Source: Haloferax sulfurifontis ATCC BAA-897
Lineage (GTDB): Archaea; Halobacteriota; Halobacteria; Halobacteriales; Haloferacaceae
Direction: 5' to 3'
Assembly (NCBI RefSeq): GCF_000337835.1
Contig: NZ_AOLM01000028.1
Span: forward strand, 1-64,000
Length of the DNA stretch: 64,000 nucleotides
A model generated the notes under the pieces. It searched no databases and had not been told where the DNA came from. It saw only the letters and a program-made list of their open reading frames with translations. Position numbers and translations under genes: made by a program. Shown here in pieces: positions 50,249-59,569 of the stretch (position 1 is the first letter of the stretch; each line of letters starts with the position of its first letter).

Positions 50249-51231
50249 CCGGTCCCGTCGCGCTCGCGGCGACCGACCTCTTCGCGGTCGGTTTCTCCGC
50301 GGCCGACTCCCTCGCGCCGCTCCTCGTGGTCGACGCGTTCACGGGGGTTTTCGACTGGTTCCTGACGGCGGTCGTCGGCGGCGCGTTCTCGTGGCTCGCC
50401 GGCGTCACCGGCCTCGACTTCCTCGGCTACCCCTACATGCAACGGGCGTACGTCTCGGTGCTGTGCATCGGCGTCGTCGGCCCGCTCGTCGGGTCCTTTC
50501 TCGTCTATCGCGACCTCTCGATGGTCGGCGACACGCTCGCCCACACCGCCTTTACCGGGGTCGCACTCGCGCTCTTTCTCGACGCGACGCTCGGCCTCGC
50601 AGTTCCGCCGCTCTTGGGCGCGCTCGTCGTCGCGGTCGTCGCCGCGCTCGTCGTGCAGGCGCTCATCGAGTACACCGACGCCCGGAGCGACGCCGCGCTG
50701 GCGATGGTCTTGACCGGTGGGTTCGCCCTCGGGAGCGTGCTCATCTCGCTGACCGGCGGCGGCATCTCGGTCGGTATCAACCAGTACCTGTTCGGCTCGC
50801 TGGCGACCGTCTCGCGGGCCGACGTGGGACTTCTCGTCTCGATGGGGCTCGTCGTCGTCGGCTCGGTCGCGGTCGCCTACCGGCCGCTCGTGTACGTCAC
50901 GTTCGACGAGACCGCCGCCCGCGCGTCGCGGCTCCACGTCCGCGCGGTCAACACGCTCCTGTCGGTCCTCACCGCGTTCGTCGTCGTCAGCGCGATGCGA
51001 ATCATGGGCGTCATCCTCGTCGCGGCCCTGCTCGTCGTCCCTGTCGTCACCGCGTCACGGCTCGGCCGGAGCTTCAAGCAGTCGCTCCTCTACGGCGTCC
51101 TCGCGGGCGAACTCGCCGGTATCGTCGGCGTCACCGTCGCATATCTCTACGGGCTCGCCGCCGGCGGCTCCATCGTCCTCGTCGCGCTCGCGGGCTTCGT
51201 CGCCGTCGCCGCCGGCCGCCGACTGGCCTGA
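50245..51231 (+). CDS. Zinc/manganese ABC transporter, permease (ZnuB-like)
   Basis: 328 aa, about 9 helices. ABC-3 family landmarks: YMQRAYVSVLCIGVVGPLVGSFLVYRDLSMVGDTLAHTAFTGVALALFLDATLG and ALLVVPVVTASRLGRSFKQSLLYGVLAGELAGIVG. The start is GTG 50245, coupled to the ATPase gene. Completes the importer. The N-terminus has an extra 50 residues compared with bacterial ZnuB. Confidence 0.93.
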   Translation: MTGPVALAATDLFAVGFSAADSLAPLLVVDAFTGVFDWFLTAVVGGAFSWLAGVTGLDFLGYPYMQRAYVSVLCIGVVGPLVGSFLVYRDLSMVGDTLAHTAFTGVALALFLDATLGLAVPPLLGALVVAVVAALVVQALIEYTDARSDAALAMVLTGGFALGSVLISLTGGGISVGINQYLFGSLATVSRADVGLLVSMGLVVVGSVAVAYRPLVYVTFDETAARASRLHVRAVNTLLSVLTAFVVVSAMRIMGVILVAALLVVPVVTASRLGRSFKQSLLYGVLAGELAGIVGVTVAYLYGLAAGGSIVLVALAGFVAVAAGRRLA

Positions 51232-51521
51232 ACGCGCCCCGTTTCGGCCCTCCCATCGAACCCCGGCCGCGGCGACTCCGGAGCGACTCCGGAGCGACGC
51301 CGGGGAGAAGCCGTCGCGACCGCGACCTTGACCGGACAAGTGGTTTTTAAACGACCCGATGATTTCCGGCTCTGTCGGCGTCGGTAGTATGGTATCTATC
51401 CTGCAATATCTACTCCGAATCGCTTATTTCTGGCCGTTTCGAAGCGAATACCGGCAATCTGTAGTTATTTATTTTGATATTCTCCACGAATACTTATCAC
51501 TTTACTCCCACACTCGTTCGT

Positions 51522-52565
51522 ATGGCAATCGAGCGAAACAAACGGGACCCGACGCCCGGTGACGGCGGTACCTCCCGACAGCACGACGCGTATTCCGGTC
51601 CCGGTGCCGCCGGCGCGGCGGCCGACGAGGTCCTCGACGACGTGGACGACGTCGACGACGCGACCGACGAAATCGGCACGGCGGTCGCCGAACTCTCCAA
51701 CGCCTCCGAGAGCGTCGCCGTCAGCGCACAGGAGATAAGCGACCTCGCGGGCGACCAGTCGACCAACATGCAGGAGGTCGCCGGCGAGGTGTCGAACCTG
51801 AGCGCCAGCGTCGAGCAGATAGCCTCCAGCGCCGACCAGACGAAGGCGATGAGCGACCAGGCGCGCGATCTCGCCGCCGAGGGTCGAAGCTCCGCCGACA
51901 ACGCCGCGGACGCGATGGAGACCGTCGACGACGTGACCACCGACGTGTACGACGAAATCACCGACCTCCGCGCGAAAGTCGACCAGATCGACAACGTCGT
52001 CGAGGTCATCAACGACATCGCCGACCAGACGAACCTGCTCGCGCTCAACGCCTCCATCGAGGCCGCCCGCGCCGGCGAGGCGGGTGCCGGCTTCGCCGTC
52101 GTCGCCGACGAGGTCAAGAGCCTCGCCGAGCAGTCCCGCGACAGCGTCTCCGAAATCGAGGCGGTCGTCGGCGACATCCAGGAGACGACCGAGACCACCG
52201 TCGGCAACATCGAGGAGGCCAACGAGGAGGTCAACGACGGCATCTCGGAGGTCGACGCGGCGGTCTCCGCGCTCCGGAACATCGACGCCGCGGTCGGCGA
52301 GGCCGCCGCCGGCGCGGAGGAGGTCGCCCGCGCGACCGACCAGCAGGCCGCGAGCACCGAGGAGGTGGCGAGCCTCGTCGACGAGACCGCTCGGGGCGCG
52401 GAGGAAGTCGCCGGCGAAATCGACCAGGTCGCCGCGGCTACCGAAGAGCAGACGGCGAACATCTCGGAGGTCGCGCTCCTCGTCGACCACATCGACGACG
52501 AGGTGGACGACCTCGAAGACGGACTCGACGCGGCCGAAGACGGGCTCCCCGCCCGGGGCGCGTAG
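51522..52565 (+). CDS. Soluble methyl-accepting chemotaxis protein
   Basis: 347 aa. No transmembrane segment or HAMP domain. Long coiled-coil with the signalling hairpin [40 protein letters not shown] (CheW/CheA contact tip) and flanking Ala/Glu-rich methylation helices. The N-terminal 30 residues are disordered with no obvious sensor domain. It lies one base before a cheW gene. Such soluble transducers sense intracellular signals. TTATCA lies about 30 nt before the ATG at 51522. Confidence 0.92.
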   Translation: MAIERNKRDPTPGDGGTSRQHDAYSGPGAAGAAADEVLDDVDDVDDATDEIGTAVAELSNASESVAVSAQEISDLAGDQSTNMQEVAGEVSNLSASVEQIASSADQTKAMSDQARDLAAEGRSSADNAADAMETVDDVTTDVYDEITDLRAKVDQIDNVVEVINDIADQTNLLALNASIEAARAGEAGAGFAVVADEVKSLAEQSRDSVSEIEAVVGDIQETTETTVGNIEEANEEVNDGISEVDAAVSALRNIDAAVGEAAAGAEEVARATDQQAASTEEVASLVDETARGAEEVAGEIDQVAAATEEQTANISEVALLVDHIDDEVDDLEDGLDAAEDGLPARGA

Positions 52566-53003
52566 ATGTCGCTCACCGACGCGCCCGACGGCGCGCTCGC
52601 GGAGCCGACGCAGGTGCTCGAATTCGAACTCGGCGAGGAACGTTACTGCGTCGTCCTCGACGCCGTCACCGAGATTATCGACCGCAAGTCGGCGCGCTCG
52701 CTCCCGGACACGCCGCCGCACGTCGTCGGCGCGATGGACTACCGGGGCGCGACGACGATGCTCGTCGACACGGCCTCGCTCCTCGGCGTGGGCTCGAACC
52801 CCGACGCCTCCCGCGTCGTCGTCTTCGACGCCGCCGACGAGGACGCGACCGTGTTCGGCTGGCTGGTCGACGAGGTCGACCGCGTGACGGAGGTCGACCC
52901 CGAGACCGTCGACGACGCGCCGTTCGGCGACGAGCTCACCCGCGGCATCGTCAGGGCCGACGACGGCCTCGTCGTCTGGGTCGACCCGCCGGTCGACGCG
53001 TAG
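52566..53003 (+). CDS. cheW: CheW adaptor protein
   Basis: 145 aa. CheW/SH3-like fold coupling receptors to CheA. Seen: VLEFELGEERYCVVLDAVTEIID at the start, MDYRGATTMLVDTASLLG in the middle and GWLVDEVDRVTEVDPETVDD near the end. It starts directly after the chemoreceptor stop, so the pair is co-transcribed and separate from a main che operon. Confidence 0.94.
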   Translation: MSLTDAPDGALAEPTQVLEFELGEERYCVVLDAVTEIIDRKSARSLPDTPPHVVGAMDYRGATTMLVDTASLLGVGSNPDASRVVVFDAADEDATVFGWLVDEVDRVTEVDPETVDDAPFGDELTRGIVRADDGLVVWVDPPVDA

Positions 53004-53070
53004 GCCGACCGCCCCGCGGTGGCCCGACCGCTCCGTACTTTCTTGGGCGCTCCCGCGAACCACTCGGACG

Positions 53071-54381
53071 ATGGATACGCGTCGGGACGCCGTCGACAGC
53101 TTCGATTCCTTTCGGCAGTTCATCGGACTCGAACGCGACGTGCTCGTCCTCTCGGTGGCGATGTTCGCGTTCAGCCTCTCGTTCCAGATGACCGGCCGGT
53201 ACGTCCCGGAGTACCTGCGGGTGCTCGGCGCGGGCGCGACCGTCGTCGGCCTCTACGGGAGCGTCGGTAACCTCATCGGGGCCTTGTACCCGTATCCGGG
53301 CGGCGCGCTCTCCGATCGACTCGGCTCGCGCCTCTCGCTCACGCTGTTCGGAACCGTCTCCTCTGCGGGCTTTCTCTTCTGGTTCGTCGCCCCGCAAGTG
53401 CCCGAGGTGACGCTCGCGGGCGTCTCGCTCGAACCGTGGCTCTGGATTTTCGTCGGCCTCTTTCTCACGCAGGCGTGGAAGTCGTTCGGCCTCGGCGCGA
53501 CGTTCGCCATCGTCAAACAGAGCGTCCCGCCGGAGCGGCTGGCGATGGGCTTCGCCAGCACCGAGATTTTCCGCCGCGTCGGCTTCCTCCTCGGGCCGCT
53601 CATCGCGGCCGCGCTGTTGGCGGCGACGGCGACGTTCGTCGAGGGCTTCCGGTACGTCCTCGTCGTCGCCGCGGCCTTCGGCATCGTCGCCACCGTCGCC
53701 CAACACGTCCTCTACGACGCGCGCGAGGACTCGCTGGGCAAGTCGTTCGAGGGGCTCGCACAGCTCCGCGACGACCTCCGGTCGCTCCCACCGACGCTTC
53801 GGCCGCTCCTCGTCGCGGACACGCTCGTCCGGTTCGCCAACGGGATGGTGTACGTCTTTTTCGTCATCGTCGTCACGGAGTTCCTCGCCGTCGGCTTCAC
53901 CGGCTTCGGCGTCTCGCTCCGCCCGGACGCCTTCTTCGGCGTCCTCCTCGGCGTCGAGATGGTCGTCGCCCTCCTGACGAAGCTCCCCGTTTCGAAGCTC
54001 GCCGAGCGGACCGGACTCAAGCCGGTCGTCGGACTCGGATTCGCGGTGTACGCCGTCTTCCCGGTCCTCCTCATCTTCGCGCCGGCGGACCAGTGGGTCG
54101 TCGTCGCCCTCTTCGCCTTCTCCGGGCTCCGGTTCGCCGGCCTGCCCGCGCACAAGGCGCTCATCGTCGGCCCGGCGGAGCGCAACGCCGGCGGGAGGGT
54201 GACGGGCGCGTACTACCTCCTGCGGAACACCGTCGTCATCCCGAGCGCGGCGCTCGGCGGCTGGCTCTACGCGAGAGACCCGACGCTCGCGTTCTCGGTC
54301 GCGTCGCTCGTCGGGGCTGTCGGCGTGGCCTACTTCGCCCTGCGCGGCAAGGAGTTCGCGGCGTACGCCGGCGGGGCCTGA
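53071..54381 (+). CDS. MFS transporter
   Basis: 436 aa, twelve helices. MFS loop motif region GALSDRLGSRLSLTLFGTVSSAG after helix 2, and helix-rich halves separated by the loop DAREDSLGKSFEGLAQLRDDLRSLPP. Starts with a charged N-terminus at ATG 53071. It resembles multidrug or sugar MFS exporters; substrate unknown. Confidence 0.93.
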   Translation: MDTRRDAVDSFDSFRQFIGLERDVLVLSVAMFAFSLSFQMTGRYVPEYLRVLGAGATVVGLYGSVGNLIGALYPYPGGALSDRLGSRLSLTLFGTVSSAGFLFWFVAPQVPEVTLAGVSLEPWLWIFVGLFLTQAWKSFGLGATFAIVKQSVPPERLAMGFASTEIFRRVGFLLGPLIAAALLAATATFVEGFRYVLVVAAAFGIVATVAQHVLYDAREDSLGKSFEGLAQLRDDLRSLPPTLRPLLVADTLVRFANGMVYVFFVIVVTEFLAVGFTGFGVSLRPDAFFGVLLGVEMVVALLTKLPVSKLAERTGLKPVVGLGFAVYAVFPVLLIFAPADQWVVVALFAFSGLRFAGLPAHKALIVGPAERNAGGRVTGAYYLLRNTVVIPSAALGGWLYARDPTLAFSVASLVGAVGVAYFALRGKEFAAYAGGA

Positions 54382-54528
54382 CGCGAAATCACCGGGAGAA
54401 ATCCGAGATAGAGGCGTCCTTCTCCGTGAATACGGCATTTAACGGCATTGTAACCCGTCTGGCTGGTGGCCGGTCGCCTCGCCGCCGACCACGCAAAGAT
54501 TCAACTTGAATAACATACATCTTTGTTC

Positions 54529-55170
54529 ATGGACATAGGGATACTCGGCGCTGGCCGACTCGGTGGGACGTTGGCCCAACTCCTCGTGGAGGCGGACCAT
54601 GAGGTGGCGATAGCCAACGACAGCGGGGTCGAGTCGATGGCAGACCTCTCTGAGACGCTCGGCCCGCAACTGCGCCCGGTGGAACCGTCGCGTGCGATTC
54701 GGTTCGGCGACGTGGTCTTCCTTGCGATTCCGTTCCGAAAGCGCGACTCGCTTCCCGACGCGGACCAGTTCGCGGAGAAGGTTGTCGTCGACGCGATGAA
54801 CCCCTACACGGAGAACTTCCACGTCATCGACCTCGGCGACGACACCTCTTCGGAGCTCGTCGCGACCCAACTCCCGGACGCGAAGCTGGTCAAGTCGTTC
54901 AACACCATCCACTAGGAGACGCTCCGTGACCTCGGGCACCCGGACCTCCCCGAATCGGAGCGCCTCGCGGTGTTCCTCGCCGGCGACGACTCGGACGCCA
55001 AAGCGCGCGTCGCCGGCCTCATCCGTGATATCGGTTTCGGTCCCGTCGACGTCGGCGGCCTCGTCTCCGGCGGCGAACTGCTGGAACCCGGTTCGGCGCT
55101 CTACAAGCGCGAAATCACGGTCGACGAGGCGCGAGAGACCGTCCGAACGCTTCGTGCCCGACGGGGCTGA
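54529..55170 (+). pseudogene. NADPH-dependent F420 reductase-like gene, interrupted by a TAG
   Basis: The protein starts MDIGILGAGRLGGTLAQLLVEADHEVAIAND, an NADP-binding Rossmann motif of the F420:NADP oxidoreductase (Npd/Fno-like) family. After 128 codons, ending KLVKSFNTIH, an in-frame TAG (54913-54915) stops translation; the same frame then continues with ETLRDLGHPDLPESERLAVFLAGDDSDAKARVAG to 55170. The family has a Tyr-like residue where the stop stands (FNTI-[HY]-x), so TAC to TAG is the simplest cause. No frameshift. A truncated product, a sequencing error or recoding are alternatives. Not a known pyrrolysine organism group. Confidence 0.85.
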
Positions 55171-55346
55171 CCGTCGTCTCCACACAATCATCACGGTTTT
55201 TGATTTTGTATGTCCGGTACCAGATTGCGCTCGCGGAGTACCACGGCCGTACCCGTCCGTTTCCGTGACGTTCACGGATTACGACTGTTCACAAATAGCA
55301 TGGATTTAAGGGCCACCGTCGCACACAGACGGCTGTTAAGGCACCC

Positions 55347-55661
55347 ATGATGGCACAGACGAACGACTGGAAGGACTCGCACGTGACGTACGACGAGGCG
55401 ACTGGGTCGTACCGTGTCGACCGCGATTCTTCCGAGCTTCTAAGCACGAACGTTGTATTGAGTATTGCGGCGATCGAGGGCGTCCGACCGACGCAACTCC
55501 CGCCGCTCGCACAGACCATCGACCCCGACGCCCTCGAAACGGTGTTCGGCTGTTCTGAAGACGCGATTCTTTCTTTTTCGTACGCGGGCTACCGCGTGAC
55601 GCTCGACGCGCTCGGTTCTATCGAAGTGGTCCCCATCGGCGACACCCAGCCCCTCCAGTGA
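55347..55661 (+). CDS. HalOD1 output-domain protein
   Basis: 104 aa. The HalOD1 domain is a small haloarchaeal domain often found at the end of signalling proteins or alone. Seen: SHVTYDEATGSYRVDRDSSELLSTNVVLSIAAIEGVRPTQLPPLAQTIDPDALETVF and FSYAGYRVTLDALGSIEVVP. Function unknown. Starts at ATG 55347 or 55350; GATTTAAGG upstream (55304-55312) is the likely promoter. Confidence 0.92.
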   Translation: MMAQTNDWKDSHVTYDEATGSYRVDRDSSELLSTNVVLSIAAIEGVRPTQLPPLAQTIDPDALETVFGCSEDAILSFSYAGYRVTLDALGSIEVVPIGDTQPLQ

Positions 55662-55839
55662 GGCGACGCGCCGCCTAACTATCGACCACTCTCCGCCCAC
55701 TCGTCCCGTCGAGTGGCGACGCGGCGAGAACGCCGACGCGGTCCGCGGTTCGTTCGCGCTCCCAGTAGGTGCCGCCTGACTCCCCGTTCGTGACAGTAGG
55801 CCAAACATACCAAAACGTCCCGTCACCCTCTCCCACGGT

Positions 55840-57165
55840 ATGTTCGGAACGAGTGGAATCAGAGGTCCGGTTGGCCGAACCGTGACCGCCGAACTCGCCC
55901 TTCGAATCGGCCGCGCGGTCGGCTGTGACGCCTGCACCGTCGTCGTCGGACAGGACGCGCGACTCAGCGGCGACGTCCTCGCGGACGCCGTGAGCGCCGG
56001 CGTCCGCGAGTGCGGCGCGAACGTGGTCCGACTCGGCGTCGCCTCGACTCCCACGGTCGCCCGCGCGGTCGGTTGGACCGGCGCGGACGCCGGTATCGGC
56101 ATCACCGCGTCTCACAACCCCGCCTCGGACAACGGCCTGAAGCTCTGGACGCCGAGCGGCCGTGCCTTCGACAAGGCCCAGACGCGCGACATCGTCCACC
56201 GGCTCAACCGCGACGAGGTGTCGCTCGCCGCGTGGGACGAACACGGCGAAGAGCGCGAGTGGCCCGACGCCGCGGCCCGCCACGTGAGCCACCTCGTCTC
56301 GTCGTTCGACGACCTCGACGACGTCTCCGTCGCGTTCGACCTCGGCAACGGGACGGGCCGCGTCTCGGTCGACGCGCTCTACGAACTCGGGGCGACGGTC
56401 AACACAATCGACGGCCAGCAGGACGGTCGGTTCCCCGCGCGAAAGAGCGAGCCGAACGCCGAGACGCTCACGGCGCTCCGCCGGACCGTCCCCGCGCTCG
56501 GCGCGGACGTGGGCCTCGCTCACGACGGCGACGCCGACCGGCTCGTCGCCGTCGACGAGACCGGCGCGTACGTCCCCGGCGACGCGCTCCTCGCGCTGTT
56601 CGCGCGGGACGCCGTCTCCCCGGGCGACGCCGTCGCCGTCCCCGTCGACACGAGCCTGCTCGTACAGGACGTGGTCGAGGCCGCCGGCGGGCGCGTCACC
56701 TACACCCCGGTCGGCGACGTCCACGTCGCCGAGGCGGTCGCCGAACCCGGCTACGTCTTCGGTGGGGAGCCCTCCGGCGCGTGGATTTGGCCCGACGAGA
56801 CGCTCGCGCCCGACGGCCACTACGCGGCGCTCACGCTCGCCGACCTCGTGGCCCGCGGCGAACCGCTGTCCGAACAGGTCGCCGACCTCGGCGGGGCGGG
56901 CTACGCCACCCGCCGCGCGAGCCTCTCGTTCGACGACAAACACCAGGCGATGGACCGCATCGCCCGCGACATCCACGCCGCCTACGACGACGTCGACACC
57001 ATCGACGGCATCCGCGTCGACACCGACGACGGCTGGTTCCTCGTCCGCGCCAGCGGGACCGAACCGCTGGTCCGAATCACCGCCGAAGCCCGCGACGAAG
57101 ACGACGCCGACCGCCTGTTCGAGGACGTCCGCTCGCTCGTCGAGGGCGCGCGGGTCGTCGCCTGA
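55840..57165 (+). CDS. glmM: Phosphoglucosamine mutase / phosphomannomutase family (GlmM-like)
   Basis: 441 aa. Alpha-D-phosphohexomutase converting glucosamine-6-phosphate to the 1-phosphate (or Man-6-P). Seen: FGTSGIRGPVG start, phosphoserine loop GITASHNPASDNGLKLW, metal loop HDGDADRLVAVDE, sugar loop FGGEPSGAWIW and phosphate loop VRASGTEPLVRIT. All present. With GlmS and the GlmU-like protein at the window end it completes the route to UDP-GlcNAc, though the family alone cannot separate GlmM from PMM. Monocistronic by position. Confidence 0.93.
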   Translation: MFGTSGIRGPVGRTVTAELALRIGRAVGCDACTVVVGQDARLSGDVLADAVSAGVRECGANVVRLGVASTPTVARAVGWTGADAGIGITASHNPASDNGLKLWTPSGRAFDKAQTRDIVHRLNRDEVSLAAWDEHGEEREWPDAAARHVSHLVSSFDDLDDVSVAFDLGNGTGRVSVDALYELGATVNTIDGQQDGRFPARKSEPNAETLTALRRTVPALGADVGLAHDGDADRLVAVDETGAYVPGDALLALFARDAVSPGDAVAVPVDTSLLVQDVVEAAGGRVTYTPVGDVHVAEAVAEPGYVFGGEPSGAWIWPDETLAPDGHYAALTLADLVARGEPLSEQVADLGGAGYATRRASLSFDDKHQAMDRIARDIHAAYDDVDTIDGIRVDTDDGWFLVRASGTEPLVRITAEARDEDDADRLFEDVRSLVEGARVVA

Positions 57166-57282
57166 AGCACTCGCTTTTGCGACCCATCCGCCTCCTCGTC
57201 GGAGGGTAGTTCAGTTCGCGCACGCGAGCGACCGTTCTCACGGTTTATGTACCATGACGCCCGACCCCCGCGTAGAGCGACG

Positions 57283-57894
57283 ATGCACGACGACTCTCCG
57301 CCGGGCGACTCCCCGCCGGTCGCGCTCACGCGCCGCGCCGCGACGAAAGCCGCTTCTCTCGGCGCCCTCGCGGCCCTCGCGGGCTGTCTCGGCGGCGGTT
57401 CTCGACGGGAACGGGTGCCCGACCCGGTCGACCTCTCGGGCGGAAAGGAGGACGACCGAGGCGGGATGGTCATCGGCCTCCACGCCGGTCCGAACGGACA
57501 GATTTTCTACCGCGACAACGCCCCCGAGGGCCGCGACAACCCGGCGTGGTTCCACACGCTCGGCATGGGGCTGTTCCCGTACCACTTCGAACGTCGAGAG
57601 CTGGGCTGGGAGGCGACGGCGGTGTACGTCACCGACTACTCGACCGTCGACTACGAGCTCTCGACCGAGGACGGCGACACGTTCATCTCGACGCACACCG
57701 CCGCGGACACGTTCGGCGACGCCGCCGAGATGGCCTACGTCGTCGGAAGCGAGGTGCTCGGTGGGATGGGACGGGACCTGATTCCGTTTTCGTCAGACGC
57801 CGACGCCGACGGGTTCGTCGCCGAACACGGCGGGGAACTCGTGTCGTTCGACGACGTGACGCCCGAGTGGCTCCGCGGCTACATGCGCTCGTAG
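57283..57894 (+). CDS. NosL-like Tat-lipoprotein
   Basis: 203 aa from ATG 57283. Lipobox LAGC after a signal with LTRRAATKAASLGALAALAGC, then a NosL-like domain: MVIGLHAGPNGQIFYRDNAPEG, GLFPYHFERRELGWEATAVYVTDYS and SEVLGGMGRDLIPFSSDADADGFVAEHGGELVSFDDV. NosL proteins are copper chaperones for nitrous oxide reductase and related enzymes; no such enzyme lies nearby. The GFVAEHGGELVSFDDV ending is the strongest family match. A promoter TTTATG at 57244 fits a near-leaderless start. Confidence 0.85.
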   Translation: MHDDSPPGDSPPVALTRRAATKAASLGALAALAGCLGGGSRRERVPDPVDLSGGKEDDRGGMVIGLHAGPNGQIFYRDNAPEGRDNPAWFHTLGMGLFPYHFERRELGWEATAVYVTDYSTVDYELSTEDGDTFISTHTAADTFGDAAEMAYVVGSEVLGGMGRDLIPFSSDADADGFVAEHGGELVSFDDVTPEWLRGYMRS

Positions 57895-57948
57895 CACTCC
57901 CGTGTCGCCACTGCCGGTCGGGTGAAAACGACGAACGCTCGGCGGCGC

Positions 57949-58368
57949 TCAGAAGGAGTCGCCGGGGACGCGGACGCCGTCGACGTACACCGACACCGCG
58001 TCTGTCGACTGGAAGTTGGTGACGTCGCCCGCGAACTGGTAGCGCCGCGAGTCGTCGCTGACGGTCCCCTCGGCGGCGGGGCCGACCGTCCCGGTCGTGC
58101 TGAGCGCACCGTTCGGCTGGAGTGGTGAGATGGACCCGCTGACCGTCACTTCGAACGACGAGACGGAGCCGGTGCCTGCGACGACGAGCGTGTGCCCGTC
58201 GGCGTCGGCTGACTCGTCTGCCTGTTCTGTCGCCGAGCCGACCCCAGAGAACCCCGCGAGCGCACCGGCGGCCGATACCGACCCGCACAGCGCGAGGTAC
58301 TTGCGTCTACCGACGTCGTCGTCAGTCGTCGTCTCTGGGTCCTGCCCGGTGGACCGTTCTCTTACCAT
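57949..58368 (-). CDS. Exported Tat-type protein of unknown function
   Basis: 139 aa. Twin-arginine GRRKYLALCGSVSAAGALAGFSG, ending in a small-residue stretch. The mature part is a beta-rich domain of about 80 residues with GHTLVVAGTGSVSSFEVTVSGSI and YQFAGDVTNFQSTDAVSVYVDGVRV, a pattern also seen in C-terminal parts of other haloarchaeal surface proteins. No lipobox. CATTTATG about 30 nt before the ATG suggests leaderless transcription. Confidence 0.75.
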   Translation of the reverse strand: MVRERSTGQDPETTTDDDVGRRKYLALCGSVSAAGALAGFSGVGSATEQADESADADGHTLVVAGTGSVSSFEVTVSGSISPLQPNGALSTTGTVGPAAEGTVSDDSRRYQFAGDVTNFQSTDAVSVYVDGVRVPGDSF

Positions 58369-58943
58369 GTCTCAGGGGTTGCGGATTATCCCCATAAATG
58401 TTGCGATAATTACATTAGTAGGAATACATGAATGTCTATCGATGATATTATTGCCGCCGTTACTGTTCGAATTCTCGACGAGTCCCCGTCGTTCAGTGAA
58501 CGCACAAAAACGCAAGACAGCACCTACTTATTCTCGAATTAATCCGTTTCTTATGGGTGCATTAATCTCGGGTTCGAAGCGCCGACTCGACTATCTTGAA
58601 TCTGATATTTTTGACGGCTCTTGAGTGTACCGACATCTGATATGATTCCCGACGGTGTGCGCCGCGACCCTCCTGTCCACGGCCCACACGTCGGCTCATG
58701 CTTCGAAACCCGGACGGACCAGACGGGACGCTCGGTGCCGAGCGCGGTCGGCTTCCGGTTCAGCGCCGATGCGGTCGCTCGGGTCGAATCGTCGGCGGAA
58801 GGAGGAGGGGCCGAACGAGACCGCGGGGACCGATGCGGCCACCAGCGACGAGTCGTTCTCGCCTTCGGCTTTCCCGGGGCGAGCGTCCCACTCGCGCCCG
58901 CGGGGTGTTCGAACGGACGATGCGTCTCTCCGTCAGAGTGATG
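58369..58943. other. Intergenic region, AT-rich then GC-rich
   Basis: 575 bp. The first part, to about 58620, is AT-rich with several TATA-like stretches; the rest is GC-rich with no gene that codon use supports. No repeat family recognised. Confidence 0.5.
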
Positions 58944-59222
58944 CTATCCGAGGAACTCGACGCGCCGGTCTTCCCACTCTCGGCGTTCGACGATGGATTC
59001 GCGGCCCTTTTCGGACATCTCGTAGAAGTTCGTTCGACGGTCGTGTTGTCCCTTGTTGACGTACCCCTGTTCGACGAGGGCGTCGAGGTTCGGGTAGAGG
59101 CGACCGTGATTCACCTCCCCGACGTCTTTGCTGATCATCTCTTTAATCTCCTGCCCGGACGGGCGCTCTGCCCCGGCGATCACGTACAGCAGGTCGCGCT
59201 GGAAGCCAGTCAGTTCGAACAT
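58944..59222 (-). CDS. PadR-family transcriptional regulator
   Basis: 92 aa. Winged-helix regulator: FQRDLLYVIAGAERPSGQEIKEMI, recognition helix HGRLYPNLDALVEQGYVNKGQHD and a wing RRTNFYEMSEKGRESIV typical of PadR. Lacks the C-terminal coiled coil of long PadR proteins. Stands next to the DUF7344 regulator genes; targets unknown. Probably leaderless. Confidence 0.93.
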   Translation of the reverse strand: MFELTGFQRDLLYVIAGAERPSGQEIKEMISKDVGEVNHGRLYPNLDALVEQGYVNKGQHDRRTNFYEMSEKGRESIVERREWEDRRVEFLG

Positions 59223-59367
59223 GTAGTCTCGAATCTAAGTATCGCCGTCATCGGGTATTGTTAGCCACCTCTATACTGGACAATTGGGTTCCTTACCGCC
59301 GTTGCCGCGAGTTTGCTCCCGTTTCGCCCCGAGGGTTTTTCTCGAAACTGCTGAGATGTGGAATCAT

Positions 59368-59385
59368 CTCTGAGACCGAGATAAC
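59368..59385 (+). promoter_or_regulatory. GAGACCGAGATAA site 1
   Basis: CTCTGAGACCGAGATAAC. Similar to site 2 at 60231-60248 (shared TCT-AGA-CCGAGATAA pattern). Both precede DUF7344 genes; possible autoregulatory sites. Confidence 0.35.
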
Positions 59386-59480
59386 TCCCTCCCGCTGACG
59401 GTCTGTGCCCCGGTGACAATCGCGTGAAGATGAGCTTAATATCCGGTAGCGACCGACTCGGTGCCTCCCGGAAACGTCAC

Positions 59481-59491
59481 GATAACAAAGG
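59481..59491 (+). promoter_or_regulatory. ATAAC motif 5, variant
   Basis: GATAACAAAGG, 79 nt before the ATG at 59570. Shares ATAACAAAG with motif 2. Confidence 0.35.
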
Positions 59492-59569
59492 TCGGGTGTG
59501 GTGTAGTACGACCCAACCGGGTCGGGTCCCTCTTTCACACCGCGTGCGGGACCACCCCCGCACACGACG

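Larger units (their letters stand above)
59223..59569. other. Intergenic region upstream of the first DUF7344 gene
   Basis: 347 bp. It contains CTCTGAGACCGAGATAAC (59368-59385), matched by a similar site at 60231-60248, and a GATAACAAAGG variant of the locus motif at 59481-59491. No gene seen. Confidence 0.55.

Noticed and set aside
51359-51562. 67-codon frame in the AT-rich region before the chemoreceptor
   Set aside because: It overlaps the chemoreceptor start in another frame and lacks a start at a proper distance from the TATA-like sequence.
54913-54915. TAG as a pyrrolysine codon
   Set aside because: Pyrrolysine systems are known in methanogens and some bacteria, not in Halobacteria, and the family shows no need for such a residue here.
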